Assembly (NCBI RefSeq): GCF_024055795.1
Contig: NZ_JAMXMY010000017.1
Span: forward strand, 62,001 to 126,000
DNA from: Actinoallomurus purpureus
GTDB taxonomy: Bacteria; Actinomycetota; Actinomycetes; Streptosporangiales; Streptosporangiaceae
DNA: 64,000 nucleotides
Reading direction: 5' to 3'
Shown here: positions 16,428 through 25,972 of the stretch, in pieces
Layout: every line of letters begins with the position of its first letter
How positions within the stretch are numbered: position 1 is the first letter of the stretch
Notes under the pieces: model-generated
Seen by the model: the letters and a program-made list of their open reading frames with translations, nothing else
Database searches by the model: none
Told to the model about the DNA's origin: nothing
Position numbers and translations under genes: made by a program

Positions 16428-18773
16428 TCAGTGGCGGCGGGCCAGGTCGGTGTAGGCGGCCCGGACGTCCTCGGTCGTCAGGGTGGTCAGGTCGGCGGTG
16501 GTGGCGTCCGCGCCGAGCGCGGCGACGCGCAGGTCCCGGAAGCCGCAGGCCTTCTCATGCAGCGAGCGCACGAACCGGCCGTTACCGAGCTCATCGATCC
16601 GGCCGAGGCCGCAGACGCGCTGGAAGATACCCGCCAGGTCGTCGAGCGCCCCCTCCTCCCAGGTGTCGCCGGCCCGTACGGCGAGCGCGAGCGCGATCTC
16701 CAGCAGCTCGTCGGGCCCGTACGAGGGGAACGCCACGCGCTCGGAGAAGCGCGACGCCAAGCCGGGGTTGGAGCGCAGGAACCGGTCCATGTCCTCGTCG
16801 TAGCCGGCCAGGATGATCACCAGGCGCTCGCGGTCGTCCTCCGCGCGCTTGAGGAGGGTCTGCACGGCTTCGGAGCCGAACGCGTCGCCGCCGGAGTAGC
16901 CGGAGTTGACGAGGGAGTACGCCTCGTCGACGAACAGCACCCCACCGAGCGCGGAGTCGATCACCTTGTTGGTCTTGATCGCCGTCGCCCCGAGGTGCTC
17001 GCCGACGAGGTCCGCGCGCTGGGCCTCGACGACCTCGGGCCGGGCCAGCAGGCCGAGCGCGGCGAACACCCGGCCGAGGATGCGGGCGACCGTGGTCTTG
17101 CCGGTGCCCGGCGGCCCGGCGAACACGAAGTGCCGCATCGGCGGATGGGTGGGCAGTCCCTGCTCCTCGCGCAGCTGCGCGACCTGCAGCTGCGCGGCGA
17201 TCGCGCGGACCTGCCGCTTCACCGGCTCCAGGCCGATCATCCCGTCCAGGTCGGCGAGCGCCTCCTCCAGCGTGGGCGTCTCGGCGTAGCCGCGGTAGCG
17301 CTCGGTGAGCTCCGCGAACGCGATCTCGACGTCGACCGCGTGGATCGTGACGAGCTCTTCCGGAGCGGGGTCGGCGCGGGCGTGGACGATCCGGACATCG
17401 CGGGCGCGGGCCGCGGACTCGATCAGCGAACGCACGAAACGCCCGTTGCCCAGCTCGTCGATGACACCGCGCCGGGAGACCTCCTCGAACTTGGAGCGCA
17501 GGCAGGAACCGGTGTCGGGGCCGAGGCGGTCGCCGCGCAGGCCGGTGTGGTAGTCGGCGATCCGCAGCAGCTCGGCCGGCGCGTAGGCGGGGAACTTCAC
17601 GCGCGTGCCGAACCGGGACGCCAGGCCGGGGTTGGAAGCGAGGAAGCCCTCCATCTCCTCCTCGTAGCCGGCCAGGATGATCACGAGGTTGTCGCGGTCG
17701 TCCTCGGCGCGCTTGAGGAGCGTCTGGACGGCCTCGCCACCGAAGCGGTCGGGCTGCCCGTCCCCCGCGTTGACCAGGGAATACGCCTCGTCGACGAACA
17801 GGACTCCGCCGAGCGCGCGGTCGACGACCTCGTTGGTCTTGATCGCGGTGGCGCCGAGGTACTCCCCCACCAGGTCGGCGCGCTGTACCTCGACGACCTG
17901 TGGAGTCGGCAGCAGTCCGAAGGCGTAGAAGATCCGCGCGACGGCGCGGGCGACCGTCGTCTTGCCGGTTCCGGACGGCCCGACGAACACGAAGTGCCGC
18001 ATCGGCTTCTCGGTGGGGAAGCCGGCCGCGGCGCGCATCCGGGCGGCCTCGATCGAGGCCGCGATCGACCGGACCTGCCGCTTCACCGGCTCCAGGCCGA
18101 TCATGGCCGCCAGCTCGGCGAACGCATCGTCGACCGAGACATCGGGGACGTCCTCGACGGCTCGGCCCTGGTCCGGCGCGGTGTACTCGCCCTCCTCCGG
18201 GTAGTCCTCCTGGGCCCAGCCGGTGTCGTACGCCTCGGCGGAGACGATGCGGCGCGCCTGCCACCACCGGTAGGCGAGGACGGCCGACGCCGCGGCCCAG
18301 GCGGGCGCGGCGTTCAGCCGGGGTACCGGATGGGCAAGCGCGGCGGCCACGATCCCGGCCAGCCCGAGAGAGACCACCGCGGTGCGCCACGGCGCGTACG
18401 CGTTGATGCGGTGTGCGAGGACGGCGACCGGAAGCGCCAGCGCCGCGAGGAAGACGGCCTCGTGGCCGCCGGCCGGATAGAGGCGGCTGAGCGGGATCGC
18501 GGCCGCCAGCCAGCAGGCGACGACGAACGCCGTCGCCATTCCGCTCGGTGAGCGCAGGGTGAAGTCGACGACGAGCAGCAGCGTGGCCACGAACACGACG
18601 GTGGTGAGCAGCGGCAGGCTCGTGACGATCGCGACGGCCGCCGACCCCACGATCATCAGCAGAAACGTCAGTCTCCGCAAACCCGGCTGAATCTGGAAAT
18701 AGTGCCAGCGGGCGCGTTCGAACAGATCACGCGCCACCGGAGGGCGCGATCGGGATCTGCCGAACGGTCGCAT
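16428..18773 (-). CDS. Membrane-anchored tandem AAA ATPase, CbxX/EccA-like
   Basis: 781 aa. Four or so membrane helices occupy residues 35-165, followed by an acidic linker and two closely similar CbxX/CfqX AAA modules. Module 1 has GPSGTGKTT and GVLFVDEAYSLV; module 2 has GPPGTGKTT and GVLFVDEAYSLV. Both keep the IGLEPVKRQVR entry motif and the IDELGNGRFVR segment. EccA proteins of type VII secretion share this module but are soluble with one copy and a TPR region. No esx, pe or ecc gene is nearby. It probably remodels a protein complex at the membrane. ATG is preceded by GGGAGAG. Confidence 0.87.
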   Translation of the reverse strand: MRPFGRSRSRPPVARDLFERARWHYFQIQPGLRRLTFLLMIVGSAAVAIVTSLPLLTTVVFVATLLLVVDFTLRSPSGMATAFVVACWLAAAIPLSRLYPAGGHEAVFLAALALPVAVLAHRINAYAPWRTAVVSLGLAGIVAAALAHPVPRLNAAPAWAAASAVLAYRWWQARRIVSAEAYDTGWAQEDYPEEGEYTAPDQGRAVEDVPDVSVDDAFAELAAMIGLEPVKRQVRSIAASIEAARMRAAAGFPTEKPMRHFVFVGPSGTGKTTVARAVARIFYAFGLLPTPQVVEVQRADLVGEYLGATAIKTNEVVDRALGGVLFVDEAYSLVNAGDGQPDRFGGEAVQTLLKRAEDDRDNLVIILAGYEEEMEGFLASNPGLASRFGTRVKFPAYAPAELLRIADYHTGLRGDRLGPDTGSCLRSKFEEVSRRGVIDELGNGRFVRSLIESAARARDVRIVHARADPAPEELVTIHAVDVEIAFAELTERYRGYAETPTLEEALADLDGMIGLEPVKRQVRAIAAQLQVAQLREEQGLPTHPPMRHFVFAGPPGTGKTTVARILGRVFAALGLLARPEVVEAQRADLVGEHLGATAIKTNKVIDSALGGVLFVDEAYSLVNSGYSGGDAFGSEAVQTLLKRAEDDRERLVIILAGYDEDMDRFLRSNPGLASRFSERVAFPSYGPDELLEIALALAVRAGDTWEEGALDDLAGIFQRVCGLGRIDELGNGRFVRSLHEKACGFRDLRVAALGADATTADLTTLTTEDVRAAYTDLARRH

Positions 18774-18958
18774 CGCTCTCCCTCATGCCTGAGCACGTGT
18801 ATAGCGCAGCTTGGGCATCGAATGGCAGGACCCATTGCGTGGCGCGTCCCTATCAAGACCGTTATCGGACAGTGGCGGTGCCCATGACACGCCTTCCCCG
18901 GCCAAGGACGACCGGCCGGCCGGGCGGCGGACCCCGGCCGGGGTCGGTGCGTGCGTCA
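18774..18958. other. Short intergenic region, nothing recognised
   Basis: It should hold the promoter of the AAA gene. I see no hairpin or repeat of note. Confidence 0.5.
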
Positions 18959-19591
18959 CTATCCCTTCGCCACCTGATCGGCGAGCTTCTTGTCCTTGGC
19001 GACGCGGACCAGTGCGGCCGCCAGCTGCGCCAGGTCCCGCTCCTTGACCAGGTCGGCCAGGCGCTTGGCATCGGTCGGCAGGCCGACGCGCTCGGCGCCC
19101 TTCAACGTCAGGTCGTCGAAGTACGGGCGCAGCCACGGCCATACCCCCTGCGCCTCGCGGCAGAAGATGTCGGCCCCCACCGGCCCGATGCCGGGGAACT
19201 CCTCCAGCAGCTCCTTCGCCCGGCCGACGTCGCGCTCGGCCTTCAGCGGCAGCCTGCGCAGATCGCCCTCGTACTGGTCGAGGACGAGGTCGGCCATGTC
19301 CCCGAGATGGCTGGAGGTGCTCTCGTCGTAGCGGACGTAGTGCGCCCGGCCGAGCGCGTCGACCCGCTGCTGCCAGGTCAGTTTCGCCATGCCGCGCGCC
19401 GTTCCGCCGCCCGCCTCGAACAGTTCCCGCGCCGCGGCGACCGCGATGTCGGCGCTGATCCGGGTGCTCAGCAGATTGGCGAGAACGAGGAGCTTGAACA
19501 GCGCGGCCGGCTGGTCCTTCAGGGGAATCCCGGCCTCTTCGGCGAAGGTCCGCCCGGCCTCCGACAGCAACGCCTTGACCGTCTTGTCCAT
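18959..19591 (-). CDS. HhH-containing endonuclease III-like protein
   Basis: 210 aa, all-helical. The helix-hairpin-helix LLEEFPGIGPVGADIFCREAQ (about residues 131-151) has the P-GIG-VGA form used by the endonuclease III/AlkA glycosylase superfamily to hold DNA. There is no iron-sulfur cysteine cluster, and the catalytic lysine of Nth is not obvious. The aspartate expected after the HhH could be D in YFDDL. Many actinobacteria carry this as an uncharacterised 'endonuclease'. ATG 19591 follows GGAGGTG. Confidence 0.75.
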   Translation of the reverse strand: MDKTVKALLSEAGRTFAEEAGIPLKDQPAALFKLLVLANLLSTRISADIAVAAARELFEAGGGTARGMAKLTWQQRVDALGRAHYVRYDESTSSHLGDMADLVLDQYEGDLRRLPLKAERDVGRAKELLEEFPGIGPVGADIFCREAQGVWPWLRPYFDDLTLKGAERVGLPTDAKRLADLVKERDLAQLAAALVRVAKDKKLADQVAKG

Positions 19592-19618
19592 GACGCCACC
19601 TCCAAGTAGGTCAGGTCC

Positions 19619-20326
19619 TTACCCCATAACCGACGTTCTTAGCACGGGCACCCGTTCCGAGTAGCGAGCCAGGAGTTCGGCATTGCGCTCATCTCCCCCC
19701 GGCACGTTGGCGCTCGCCCACAACGGGAGGTCGGCCCGTCCTGACATCCGGGCGAGGAGGAGATTCCACAGGTAGACGGAGGACAGCGACGACAGCGCCG
19801 CCGTGCGCGGGGCGTCGACGGGATGGGAGACATCACCGGGCGGCGCCAGGGTGTCGAGCACCAGATCCGCGACCTCGCCGAGCTTCACCCCCGCCCGGGC
19901 CGGAGCGATCTCCATCGAGGGGCCGGACACCACCGCGACGACCGGCAGGCCGTACGACCTGGCCGCCGTCGCGAGCTCCACCGGATAGGGGTTGGCGCCG
20001 CTGTTGGAGAAGATCACCACCAGGTCCCCCGCCCGGGGCGCGGCGGCCTCGAGGACCGGGCCGCCCAGGCCGGAGCGTCGCTCGGCCTCCGTCGCGGGCC
20101 AGGCCCCGTGAAGCGGGGAGATCTCCGGCCGGTACAGTGGGTACACGCACGCCAGCCCCCCCGCGCGGAAGAAGCCCTCGAGGACCATCCCCAGCGAATG
20201 GCCGGATCCGCCGAGATAGAGCAGGCCGTCGTTGACGACCGTGTCGAGGACCAGGCCGCAGGCGCGTTCCAGCGCCTCGGCGTTGTGCCGTTCGACCCGG
20301 TCGAGGTGATCGCGCATCCAGTTCAC
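19619..20326 (-). CDS. SIS-domain sugar-phosphate isomerase-like protein
   Basis: 235 aa. Early GLLYLGGSGHSLGM provides the phosphosugar-binding loop, and LVVIFSNSGANPYPVELATAARSYGLPVVAVV is the classic SIS core with its serine/asparagine loop. Such proteins bind phosphorylated sugars as isomerases or regulators. Start is GTG 20326 or ATG 20317. No sugar operon surrounds it, so the substrate is open. Confidence 0.85.
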   Translation of the reverse strand: MNWMRDHLDRVERHNAEALERACGLVLDTVVNDGLLYLGGSGHSLGMVLEGFFRAGGLACVYPLYRPEISPLHGAWPATEAERRSGLGGPVLEAAAPRAGDLVVIFSNSGANPYPVELATAARSYGLPVVAVVSGPSMEIAPARAGVKLGEVADLVLDTLAPPGDVSHPVDAPRTAALSSLSSVYLWNLLLARMSGRADLPLWASANVPGGDERNAELLARYSERVPVLRTSVMG

Positions 20327-20397
20327 AGGACGGGTCTACCAGCTTTCCCGGCCGGCGTTCCAGACGCGGATCCCGATCTTCCTGTTCGGGGGCTCCG

Positions 20398-20814
20398 TCA
20401 GAGGAGGAGGTCGCCGCGGATCGTACCGGCGTCCGAGCGCCCCGCCTGGACCCGGAAACAGGTGCCCTTCTTCACCTTCTTGTCGAAGGTGTAGTAGTAC
20501 ATTCCGGCCTTCAGGTCCCGCCAGCCGGTGAGCGACTTCTTCGCCCCGCAGGTGACGAGCCGCACACCGACGGAATGCTGGACCCGATGCTTATACGTCA
20601 GTTCGACCTTCACCTTCCCCGCGCGGCGCGTGATGAACTTCGCCGTGGCGTACTTGGTGTCCTTACTCTCCGTCTTCTCCCAGAAATGGGTTTCGATCTC
20701 GTACGAGCAGCGGCTCGCCTTGCAGGCGGGTTTGGCGGCGGCGACGGCCGGGGACGCGGCGAACGCGACGGTCGCGACGCTCGCCACCGCGACGAAGGTG
20801 AATTTTCGGTGCAT
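20398..20814 (-). CDS. Small secreted basic protein with four cysteines
   Basis: 138 aa. A signal peptide MHRKFTFVAVASVATVAFA...AVAAA is followed by PACKASRCSYEIE, beta-rich sequence (KVKVELTYKHRVQHSVGVR), and two further cysteines (VTCGAKK and GTCFRV). AGAAGGG lies about 10 nt before the ATG. I do not recognise the family. Likely secreted with two disulfides. Confidence 0.72.
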   Translation of the reverse strand: MHRKFTFVAVASVATVAFAASPAVAAAKPACKASRCSYEIETHFWEKTESKDTKYATAKFITRRAGKVKVELTYKHRVQHSVGVRLVTCGAKKSLTGWRDLKAGMYYYTFDKKVKKGTCFRVQAGRSDAGTIRGDLLL

Positions 20815-21198
20815 AATTGATTAAGCCCTTCTGAATGGACGGCACGGACCGTTGAGCCCGCGCGATATCGGCTCGATGCGCGGTCGACTATCGCGGTGAC
20901 AGCACGGAATACGGAAGAGCCTCTGGACCTAATTCACGCGGAGCCCCGTGGGTCTTTCGGCCCAATCCGCGGAAAAGGCGGTCGCGCCACCGATGCGGCG
21001 CGGGTGCGCCGGCCGCCCGCCCGTCCCTGGCACCGGGTTTCGATCACCTGGGTGCCCACCGGGACATTCGTCCCTGCGCGTACCGGGATCGACGGATCTG
21101 CGCGGCCGGTCGGCCCCGCCCTAGAGTGTCGCCTGGCGATATCGGGGCCGGGGGCGTGCGGGGCCGCGCGGCGAAGTGCGAGGACGAACGAGGCGGGC
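20815..21198. other. Divergent intergenic region upstream of the histidine kinase
   Basis: The frame continuing upstream of the kinase start is open but its composition (Arg/Pro rich) is not that of a protein family. TAGAGT at 21123 is a possible -10 for the kinase operon; I see no good -35. It should also hold the promoter of the secreted protein gene on the minus strand. Confidence 0.45.
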
Positions 21199-22437
21199 GT
21201 GAAAAGGCTGGTCAGGGCCGGACGGGATCCGGCGGAACGCGAAGCGGCCGGGTCGGGCGGCACGGCGACAGAGGACCGGACGGACACCACCGGCACGGCG
21301 ACGCAGGACCGCACGGACACCACCGGCCAGATCGACGACGGTCCGGGGCCGTTCGGGATCTACCCGTGGCTCCTGATCGGGTACGACGCGTTCTCCGACG
21401 TGCTGAACGGGCGGGCCCGCCCGGTATGGGCGTCCGGCTCCCTTCTGGCGATCTACGCCCTGCTGCTCTGCACCGCCATCTGGTACGGATTCCGCCGAGG
21501 TCAGGGTGATCGGTGGGCGACCGTCCTGCTCGCGGCGGCCGGGGTGGACGCCTTCACCCTGGTCGGCTGGTTCGGGCACGGCATGAGTGCGCTCATGCCG
21601 ACGCTCGCCCTGGGCTGCGGGGTCGTCATCCAGTGGGGCCGGCGTCCCTGGCCGGTGCTGGTGATCGCGCCGCTGTCCGTCGCCGCGGGACTGCTGGCCT
21701 GGGTGCGGGGCGCGTCGGCCGGGGACGCCATCGGCGCGTGGTACGGCACCCTGATCTCCGGCTTCATCATCGCCACGATGCTGCGGCTGTTCGGCGCGGT
21801 CAAGGAGCTGCGCGAGACCCGCGAGGAGCTGGCCAGGACGGCCGTCTCCGAAGAACGTCTGCGGTTCGCCCGCGACCTGCACGACCTGCTCGGGCACACA
21901 CTGTCGGTCATGGTCGTCAAGGCGCAGGCGGTGCGCAAGCTCGCCGCCCGCGACGCCGGTCTCACCGCCGAGCAGGCGGCCGACATCGAGGAGATCGGCC
22001 GGGACGCGCTCCGGCAGGTGCGCCTCGCGGTGACCGGCTACCGCGGCCGTGGTCTCGACGCCGAGATCGACGGCGCCCGCACCGCCCTGCGGGACGCCGG
22101 GATCACCGTGCTGGTCCGCAAGGAGGGCACCCCGCTGCCGGAGGAGACGGACGCGCTGCTCGGCTGGGCGGTACGCGAGGGCGTGACCAACGTCATCCGG
22201 CACAGCGGCGCGGGCACCTGCGAGATCTCGGTCGTCCGGCGCGCCGGCGCGGCCGTGCTGTCCGTCCGTGACGACGGGCGCGGAGCGCCGGCGCCCTCCG
22301 GGACGTCCCCGGGCAACGGCCTGCGCGGGCTCGTCGAGCGGATCGGCGTCGCGGAGGGCCGCCTCGAGGCCGGCCCGGCCGACGGCGGTGGTTACCTGCT
22401 CACCGTCACACTGCCCCTGAAGGAGACCGTTTCTTGA
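21199..22437 (+). CDS. Sensor histidine kinase, NarL/DesK-type (HisKA_3)
   Basis: GTG 21199 (MKRLVRAGRD) is preferred, with a GAGG just before it; a longer start at 20896 would add about 100 residues of unrelated sequence. About 412 aa: a short N-terminal tail with an imperfect 11-residue repeat, five or six membrane helices (residues about 55-190), phosphoacceptor ARDLHDLLGH (His about 228), and HATPase with REGVTNVIRHS and GNGLRGLVERI. Its stop overlaps the response regulator start, so the two form one operon. The membrane-embedded sensor suggests a membrane or lipid signal, as in DesK. Confidence 0.9.
   Translation: MKRLVRAGRDPAEREAAGSGGTATEDRTDTTGTATQDRTDTTGQIDDGPGPFGIYPWLLIGYDAFSDVLNGRARPVWASGSLLAIYALLLCTAIWYGFRRGQGDRWATVLLAAAGVDAFTLVGWFGHGMSALMPTLALGCGVVIQWGRRPWPVLVIAPLSVAAGLLAWVRGASAGDAIGAWYGTLISGFIIATMLRLFGAVKELRETREELARTAVSEERLRFARDLHDLLGHTLSVMVVKAQAVRKLAARDAGLTAEQAADIEEIGRDALRQVRLAVTGYRGRGLDAEIDGARTALRDAGITVLVRKEGTPLPEETDALLGWAVREGVTNVIRHSGAGTCEISVVRRAGAAVLSVRDDGRGAPAPSGTSPGNGLRGLVERIGVAEGRLEAGPADGGGYLLTVTLPLKETVS
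21260..21325 (+). repeat. 33-bp tandem repeat inside the histidine kinase gene
   Basis: Two copies encode GTATEDRTDTT and GTATQDRTDTT in frame, with only a few base changes. It extends the cytoplasmic N-terminal tail. Confidence 0.9.
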
Positions 22438-23039
22438 TCAAGGTGCTGCTCGCGGAGGACCAGGGCATGATGCGGGGTGCGCTGGCCCTCCTCCTGAATC
22501 TGGAGGACGACTTCGAGGTCGTCGGCCAGGTCTCCGCCGGCGACCAGATCGTCCCGGCGGCACTCGAGCTGCGGCCCGACGTGGCCGTGCTCGACATCGA
22601 GATGCCGGGGCGCAGCGGCCTCGACGCCGCCGCCGACCTGCACGCCCGGCTGCCGAACTGCAAGATCCTCATCGTCACGACGTTCGGCCGGCCCGGCTAC
22701 CTGCGGCGCGCGATGGAGGCGGGCGCGAGCGGCTTCCTGGTCAAGGACGGCCCGGTCGAGGATCTGTCGTCGGCGATCCGGCGGGTCCTCGCGGGCGAAC
22801 GCGTGGTCGACCCGGAGCTGGCCACCGCGGCGCTGAGCGCCGGCCCCAGCCCGCTGACCCCCCGCGAATGCGACGTGTTGTCGGCCGCCGCGGACGGGTC
22901 CACCATCGCCGACATCGCCGGACGCCTGCACCTGTCCGAGAGCACGGTCCGCAACTACCTGTCCGCGGCGATCGGCAAGACCGGCGCCCGCAACCGGATC
23001 GAGGCCGTACGGGCGGCCCGCCACAACGGCTGGCTGTGA
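22434..23039 (+). CDS. Response regulator, NarL/DesR type (REC + LuxR HTH)
   Basis: 201 aa. TTG start at 22434 overlaps the kinase stop and has AAGGAG 8 nt before it. The receiver has AED (8-9), phospho-acceptor in VLDIEMPG (Asp 54) and FLVKDGP lysine; the C-terminal HTH is LTPRECDVLSAAADGSTIADIAGRL with STVRNYLSAAIGK. It is the partner of the preceding kinase; its DNA target is not evident. The last 40 bases of the gene are repeated three times downstream. Confidence 0.93.
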   Translation: MIKVLLAEDQGMMRGALALLLNLEDDFEVVGQVSAGDQIVPAALELRPDVAVLDIEMPGRSGLDAAADLHARLPNCKILIVTTFGRPGYLRRAMEAGASGFLVKDGPVEDLSSAIRRVLAGERVVDPELATAALSAGPSPLTPRECDVLSAAADGSTIADIAGRLHLSESTVRNYLSAAIGKTGARNRIEAVRAARHNGWL

Positions 23040-23205
23040 CGGGGCCCCGCGTGGGAGCCGCACGAGCCGCCCGCCACAGCGGTCGGCTGTGACGGGATCT
23101 CGCACCTGAGCCGTACGGCCGCCCGCCACAACGACCGACGGTGACGAAACCTCGCACCTGAGCCGTACCCGGCGCCGGCAACGACGGCCGACGGTGACGG
23201 GTCAG
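23001..23205 (+). repeat. Degenerate tandem copies of the response-regulator 3' end
   Basis: The gene end (from 23001: GAGGCCGTACGGGCGGCCCG, then CCACAACGGCTGGCTGTGACGG) is followed by decayed copies starting at 23055, 23108 and 23160, unit length 52-54 bp. Each keeps the GAGCCG-x-AC start and a TGACG-like end where the stop codon lies. Nothing encodes a protein here. Confidence 0.88.
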
Positions 23206-23960
23206 ATCAGGGACAGCTGTCCCTCGATGTCCGGGCGGTGCTTCTTCAGGTGCCGCCACTGGGGAAGGTCGTCCAGGTAAGACCATGACAGCCGGTGGTG
23301 CGGCGTCGGCCCGAGCCGGCGCAGCGCCTCCTGGTGGACCGGTGAGGGGTAGCCGGCGTTGGCGGCGAAGCCGTACTCCTCGTACCCGAGTCCGGCCATC
23401 AGCGTGTCGCGGTGCACCTTGGCGAGGACGGAGGCGGCCGCCACCGTCACCGACCGCAGGTCGGCCTTGATCTCGGTGCGCACCGGCCACGAACGGCCCC
23501 CGCCGCCGAGGTAGTCGTGCTTGCCGTCGAGGATGATCGCGTCAGGGCGGTCCGGAAGCGCCTCCAGGGCCCGTACGGCCGCGCGCCGCAGCGCCTCGGT
23601 CATCCCGGCCTCGTCGATCTCCTCGGGGCTCGCCGCGCCGATGGCGTACGCCGGCAGCCAGCCGTGGAGCTCCTCCGCGATCCGCCCGCGACGGCGGGCG
23701 CTGAGCATCTTGGAGTCGGTGAGCCCGGCGGGGGGCGCGGTCAGGTCCGTGACCGCCGCGCAGACGACGACCGGTCCGGCCCAGGCGCCCCGGCCGACCT
23801 CGTCGACCCCGGCGACGTGCGAGGCCCCGGCGTCGATCAGCCGCCGCTCCAGCGAGTAGTCGGGGCCCGTGGAGTGGTCGGGGCCCGTCCCGCCCGGCCC
23901 AGCGGCCTCCCGGGGTTCGCCGGTGAACGCGCCATCGTCGATCGTGCCCTCGTCGTGCAT
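23202..23960 (-). CDS. rnhB: Ribonuclease HII
   Basis: Removes ribonucleotides from DNA and RNA-DNA hybrids. With the ATG at 23960 it is 252 aa: VDEVGRG (catalytic Asp53-Glu54), [11 protein letters not shown] (Asp145), and [22 protein letters not shown]-like segment (Asp167). All four metal-binding residues are present. The open frame continues far upstream as an artefact, through the neighbouring gene. An imperfect 4-5 residue repeat ([12 protein letters not shown]) lies in the N-terminal tail. The start is not certain because no strong ribosome binding site is visible. Confidence 0.93.
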   Translation of the reverse strand: MHDEGTIDDGAFTGEPREAAGPGGTGPDHSTGPDYSLERRLIDAGASHVAGVDEVGRGAWAGPVVVCAAVTDLTAPPAGLTDSKMLSARRRGRIAEELHGWLPAYAIGAASPEEIDEAGMTEALRRAAVRALEALPDRPDAIILDGKHDYLGGGGRSWPVRTEIKADLRSVTVAAASVLAKVHRDTLMAGLGYEEYGFAANAGYPSPVHQEALRRLGPTPHHRLSWSYLDDLPQWRHLKKHRPDIEGQLSLI

Positions 23961-24001
23961 GGGGGCCATCATGGCACCGCCGGGCGGATGCGGCGCGTAC
24001 G

Positions 24002-25537
24002 TCAGTAGTCGCGCCAGCCTTCGTCCTCGTACCGCACCAGCCGGGGCTCCATCAGCGTGTTGATCTGCACGTCGTCCCGGTGCAGGTCCTTGGCGAAGGT
24101 CCCGGCGGCCTGCAGCGTCGCGTCGTCGAGGAACCGCAGCGGCGGGACCTGCGGCGACAGCGCCAGGCTCGGGGGCGTCCCGGGGGCGGCCAGCACGAAC
24201 CCCCAGTCGCCGAAGCTGGGCACGTCCACGTGGTACGGACGGGTCGCGAAGCCGGCCGCCCCGATGGTCTTGGCCACGCACCAGAACGACTTGGCGGCGA
24301 AGTACGGCGAGGTGGACTGCACGACCATCCGCCCACCGGGGGCCAGAACGCGTTTGACCATCCCGTAGAACTCGACGGAGTAGAGCTTGGCGGTGGCCAC
24401 CGCGTCCGGGTCGGGCATGTCGACGATGATCGCGTCGAACCGGTCCGTGGTGCGCCGCAGCCAGGAGAAGGCGTCGGCGTTGACCGCGCGCACCCGCGGG
24501 TCCGCGAAGGAATGCCGGTTGAGCGCGGTGAGGTACCCGTCGGTGCTCGCCAGCCTGATCATCGCCGGGTCGAGCTCGACGAGAGTGGCCGACCGGACGT
24601 CCCTGTAGCGCAGCACCTCCCGCAGCGCGAGGCCGTCGCCGCCGCCGAGGATCAGCACCCGGCCGTGCGGCCCGGCCATCACCGGATGCACGAGCGACTC
24701 GTGGTACCGGTACTCGTCGACGGAGGAGAACTGCAGGTCGCCGTTCAGAAAGAGGCGCAGATCGGGCCGGCCCGACAGCGCCACCTTCCGCGTCATCACG
24801 ATCTCCTGGTACGGCGTCCGCTCCGACACGACGATGGGATCGCGGTAGAGCGCCTGCCGCGCGCTCACCTCGAACCGGTCGGCGACGGCGTAGGTCGCGG
24901 CGAGGACCGCCAGTACGAGCAGCATCGCGCCGCACAGCAGCGTCCGCGCCAGGCGACCCACCTCCCGCCGGAACAGCCACAGCACGACGGCGGTGCCCGC
25001 GACGACGTTGACCGCCCCGACCAGGAGCGCCCCCTTGATCTGCCCGAACACCGGCAGCAGGACGAACGGGAACGCCAGCCCGCCGACCAGCGCGCCGACG
25101 TAGTCGGCGGCGGACAGTTCGGCGACCGCGCTGCCGGGGTCCTGCCGCCTGATCCGCTGTAGCAGCGTCATCAGCAGCGGGATCTCGGCGCCGATGAGCG
25201 CGCCGAGGGCGAACGCCACCGCGATCAGCGCGGGAACGTACAGGTCGAGCCAGGCGAACGCCGCGTACAGCCCGAGCACCGACAGGCCGCCGAGCAGCGC
25301 GAGCAGGGCCTCGACCACGGCGAACGCCTCGACGGCCCGCCGCCGCAACGGCTTGGTGGCCAGCGCCCCGACGCCCATCGCGAAGACCATGTCCGACAGC
25401 ACGATGGACGCCTGGGTGACCGAGTCGCCCACGAGGTAGCTGCCGAGCGCGACCAGCGCGAGCTCGTACACCAGTCCGCAGGCGGCGCAGACGAACACCG
25501 CCGCGAACACCAGTGCGCGGGCGGCCCGTACGGGCAT
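24002..25537 (-). CDS. Membrane-fused spermidine-synthase-like aminopropyltransferase
   Basis: 511 aa. Residues 1-215 hold about seven membrane helices; the rest is a polyamine aminopropyltransferase domain with [33 protein letters not shown], the AdoMet-type loop LILGGGDG (about 298), [11 protein letters not shown] and [17 protein letters not shown]. These are the landmarks of SpeE. It is the last gene of a DUF4178-DUF2617-DUF4247-DUF350 cluster and overlaps the DUF350 stop by one base. Family knowledge says soluble SpeE makes spermidine; the membrane form and its company suggest modification of a membrane-bound or exported target instead. Confidence 0.88.
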   Translation of the reverse strand: MPVRAARALVFAAVFVCAACGLVYELALVALGSYLVGDSVTQASIVLSDMVFAMGVGALATKPLRRRAVEAFAVVEALLALLGGLSVLGLYAAFAWLDLYVPALIAVAFALGALIGAEIPLLMTLLQRIRRQDPGSAVAELSAADYVGALVGGLAFPFVLLPVFGQIKGALLVGAVNVVAGTAVVLWLFRREVGRLARTLLCGAMLLVLAVLAATYAVADRFEVSARQALYRDPIVVSERTPYQEIVMTRKVALSGRPDLRLFLNGDLQFSSVDEYRYHESLVHPVMAGPHGRVLILGGGDGLALREVLRYRDVRSATLVELDPAMIRLASTDGYLTALNRHSFADPRVRAVNADAFSWLRRTTDRFDAIIVDMPDPDAVATAKLYSVEFYGMVKRVLAPGGRMVVQSTSPYFAAKSFWCVAKTIGAAGFATRPYHVDVPSFGDWGFVLAAPGTPPSLALSPQVPPLRFLDDATLQAAGTFAKDLHRDDVQINTLMEPRLVRYEDEGWRDY

Positions 25538-25962
25538 CAGGACACCGCGCCGCAGATGACCCCGGAGACGGCCAGGTCGGCGGCGGCGACCACCCAGCCG
25601 GCCGGGTGCACGCTGGAACCGTCCACGAGGATCGCGCCGAGGCGGCCCGGGGTGACCAGGTCCAGCAGGTAGAAGGCGAGCACCGTCAGCAGCACGCCCA
25701 GCACCCCGAAGATCGCCGTGTCGGCCAACCCGGCGCCCAGGGCGTCGTCGCTGGTGGCGATCGCTACGGTCACGATCGCGCCCATCCCGAGCAGCCGCAC
25801 CGACAGCAGCAGCGCGGCGCCGCGGTTGCGCTCCTCCCAGATCTGGCGGCCGAGCCGTCCCGGGGTGGTCATCTCCACGGCCAGGTAGCTCAGCGCCATC
25901 AGTCCGATGCCGACCAGGCCGTAGGCCACGGTGGCGCCGATCTCGCGCAGGACGTCATGCAT
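25537..25962 (-). CDS. DUF350 (YjfL-type) membrane protein
   Basis: 141 aa with four membrane helices. The two-fold DUF350 pattern is visible: [23 protein letters not shown] and then [29 protein letters not shown] 25962 is preceded by GAGGAGC. The family is poorly characterised and co-occurs with polyamine-synthase-like proteins. It overlaps the aminopropyltransferase start by 1 nt and lies 10 nt from DUF4247, so it is in the same operon. Confidence 0.87.
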   Translation of the reverse strand: MHDVLREIGATVAYGLVGIGLMALSYLAVEMTTPGRLGRQIWEERNRGAALLLSVRLLGMGAIVTVAIATSDDALGAGLADTAIFGVLGVLLTVLAFYLLDLVTPGRLGAILVDGSSVHPAGWVVAAADLAVSGVICGAVS

Positions 25963-25972
25963 CAGGTGCTCC

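Noticed and set aside
20896-21198. N-terminal extension of the histidine kinase from 20896
   Set aside because: Composition is not protein-like, and GTG 21199 has a ribosome binding site.
23961-24980. N-terminal part of a 592-aa ORF joined to rnhB
   Set aside because: It reads over the aminopropyltransferase gene in a wrong frame. RNase HII motifs are all in the last 250 residues.
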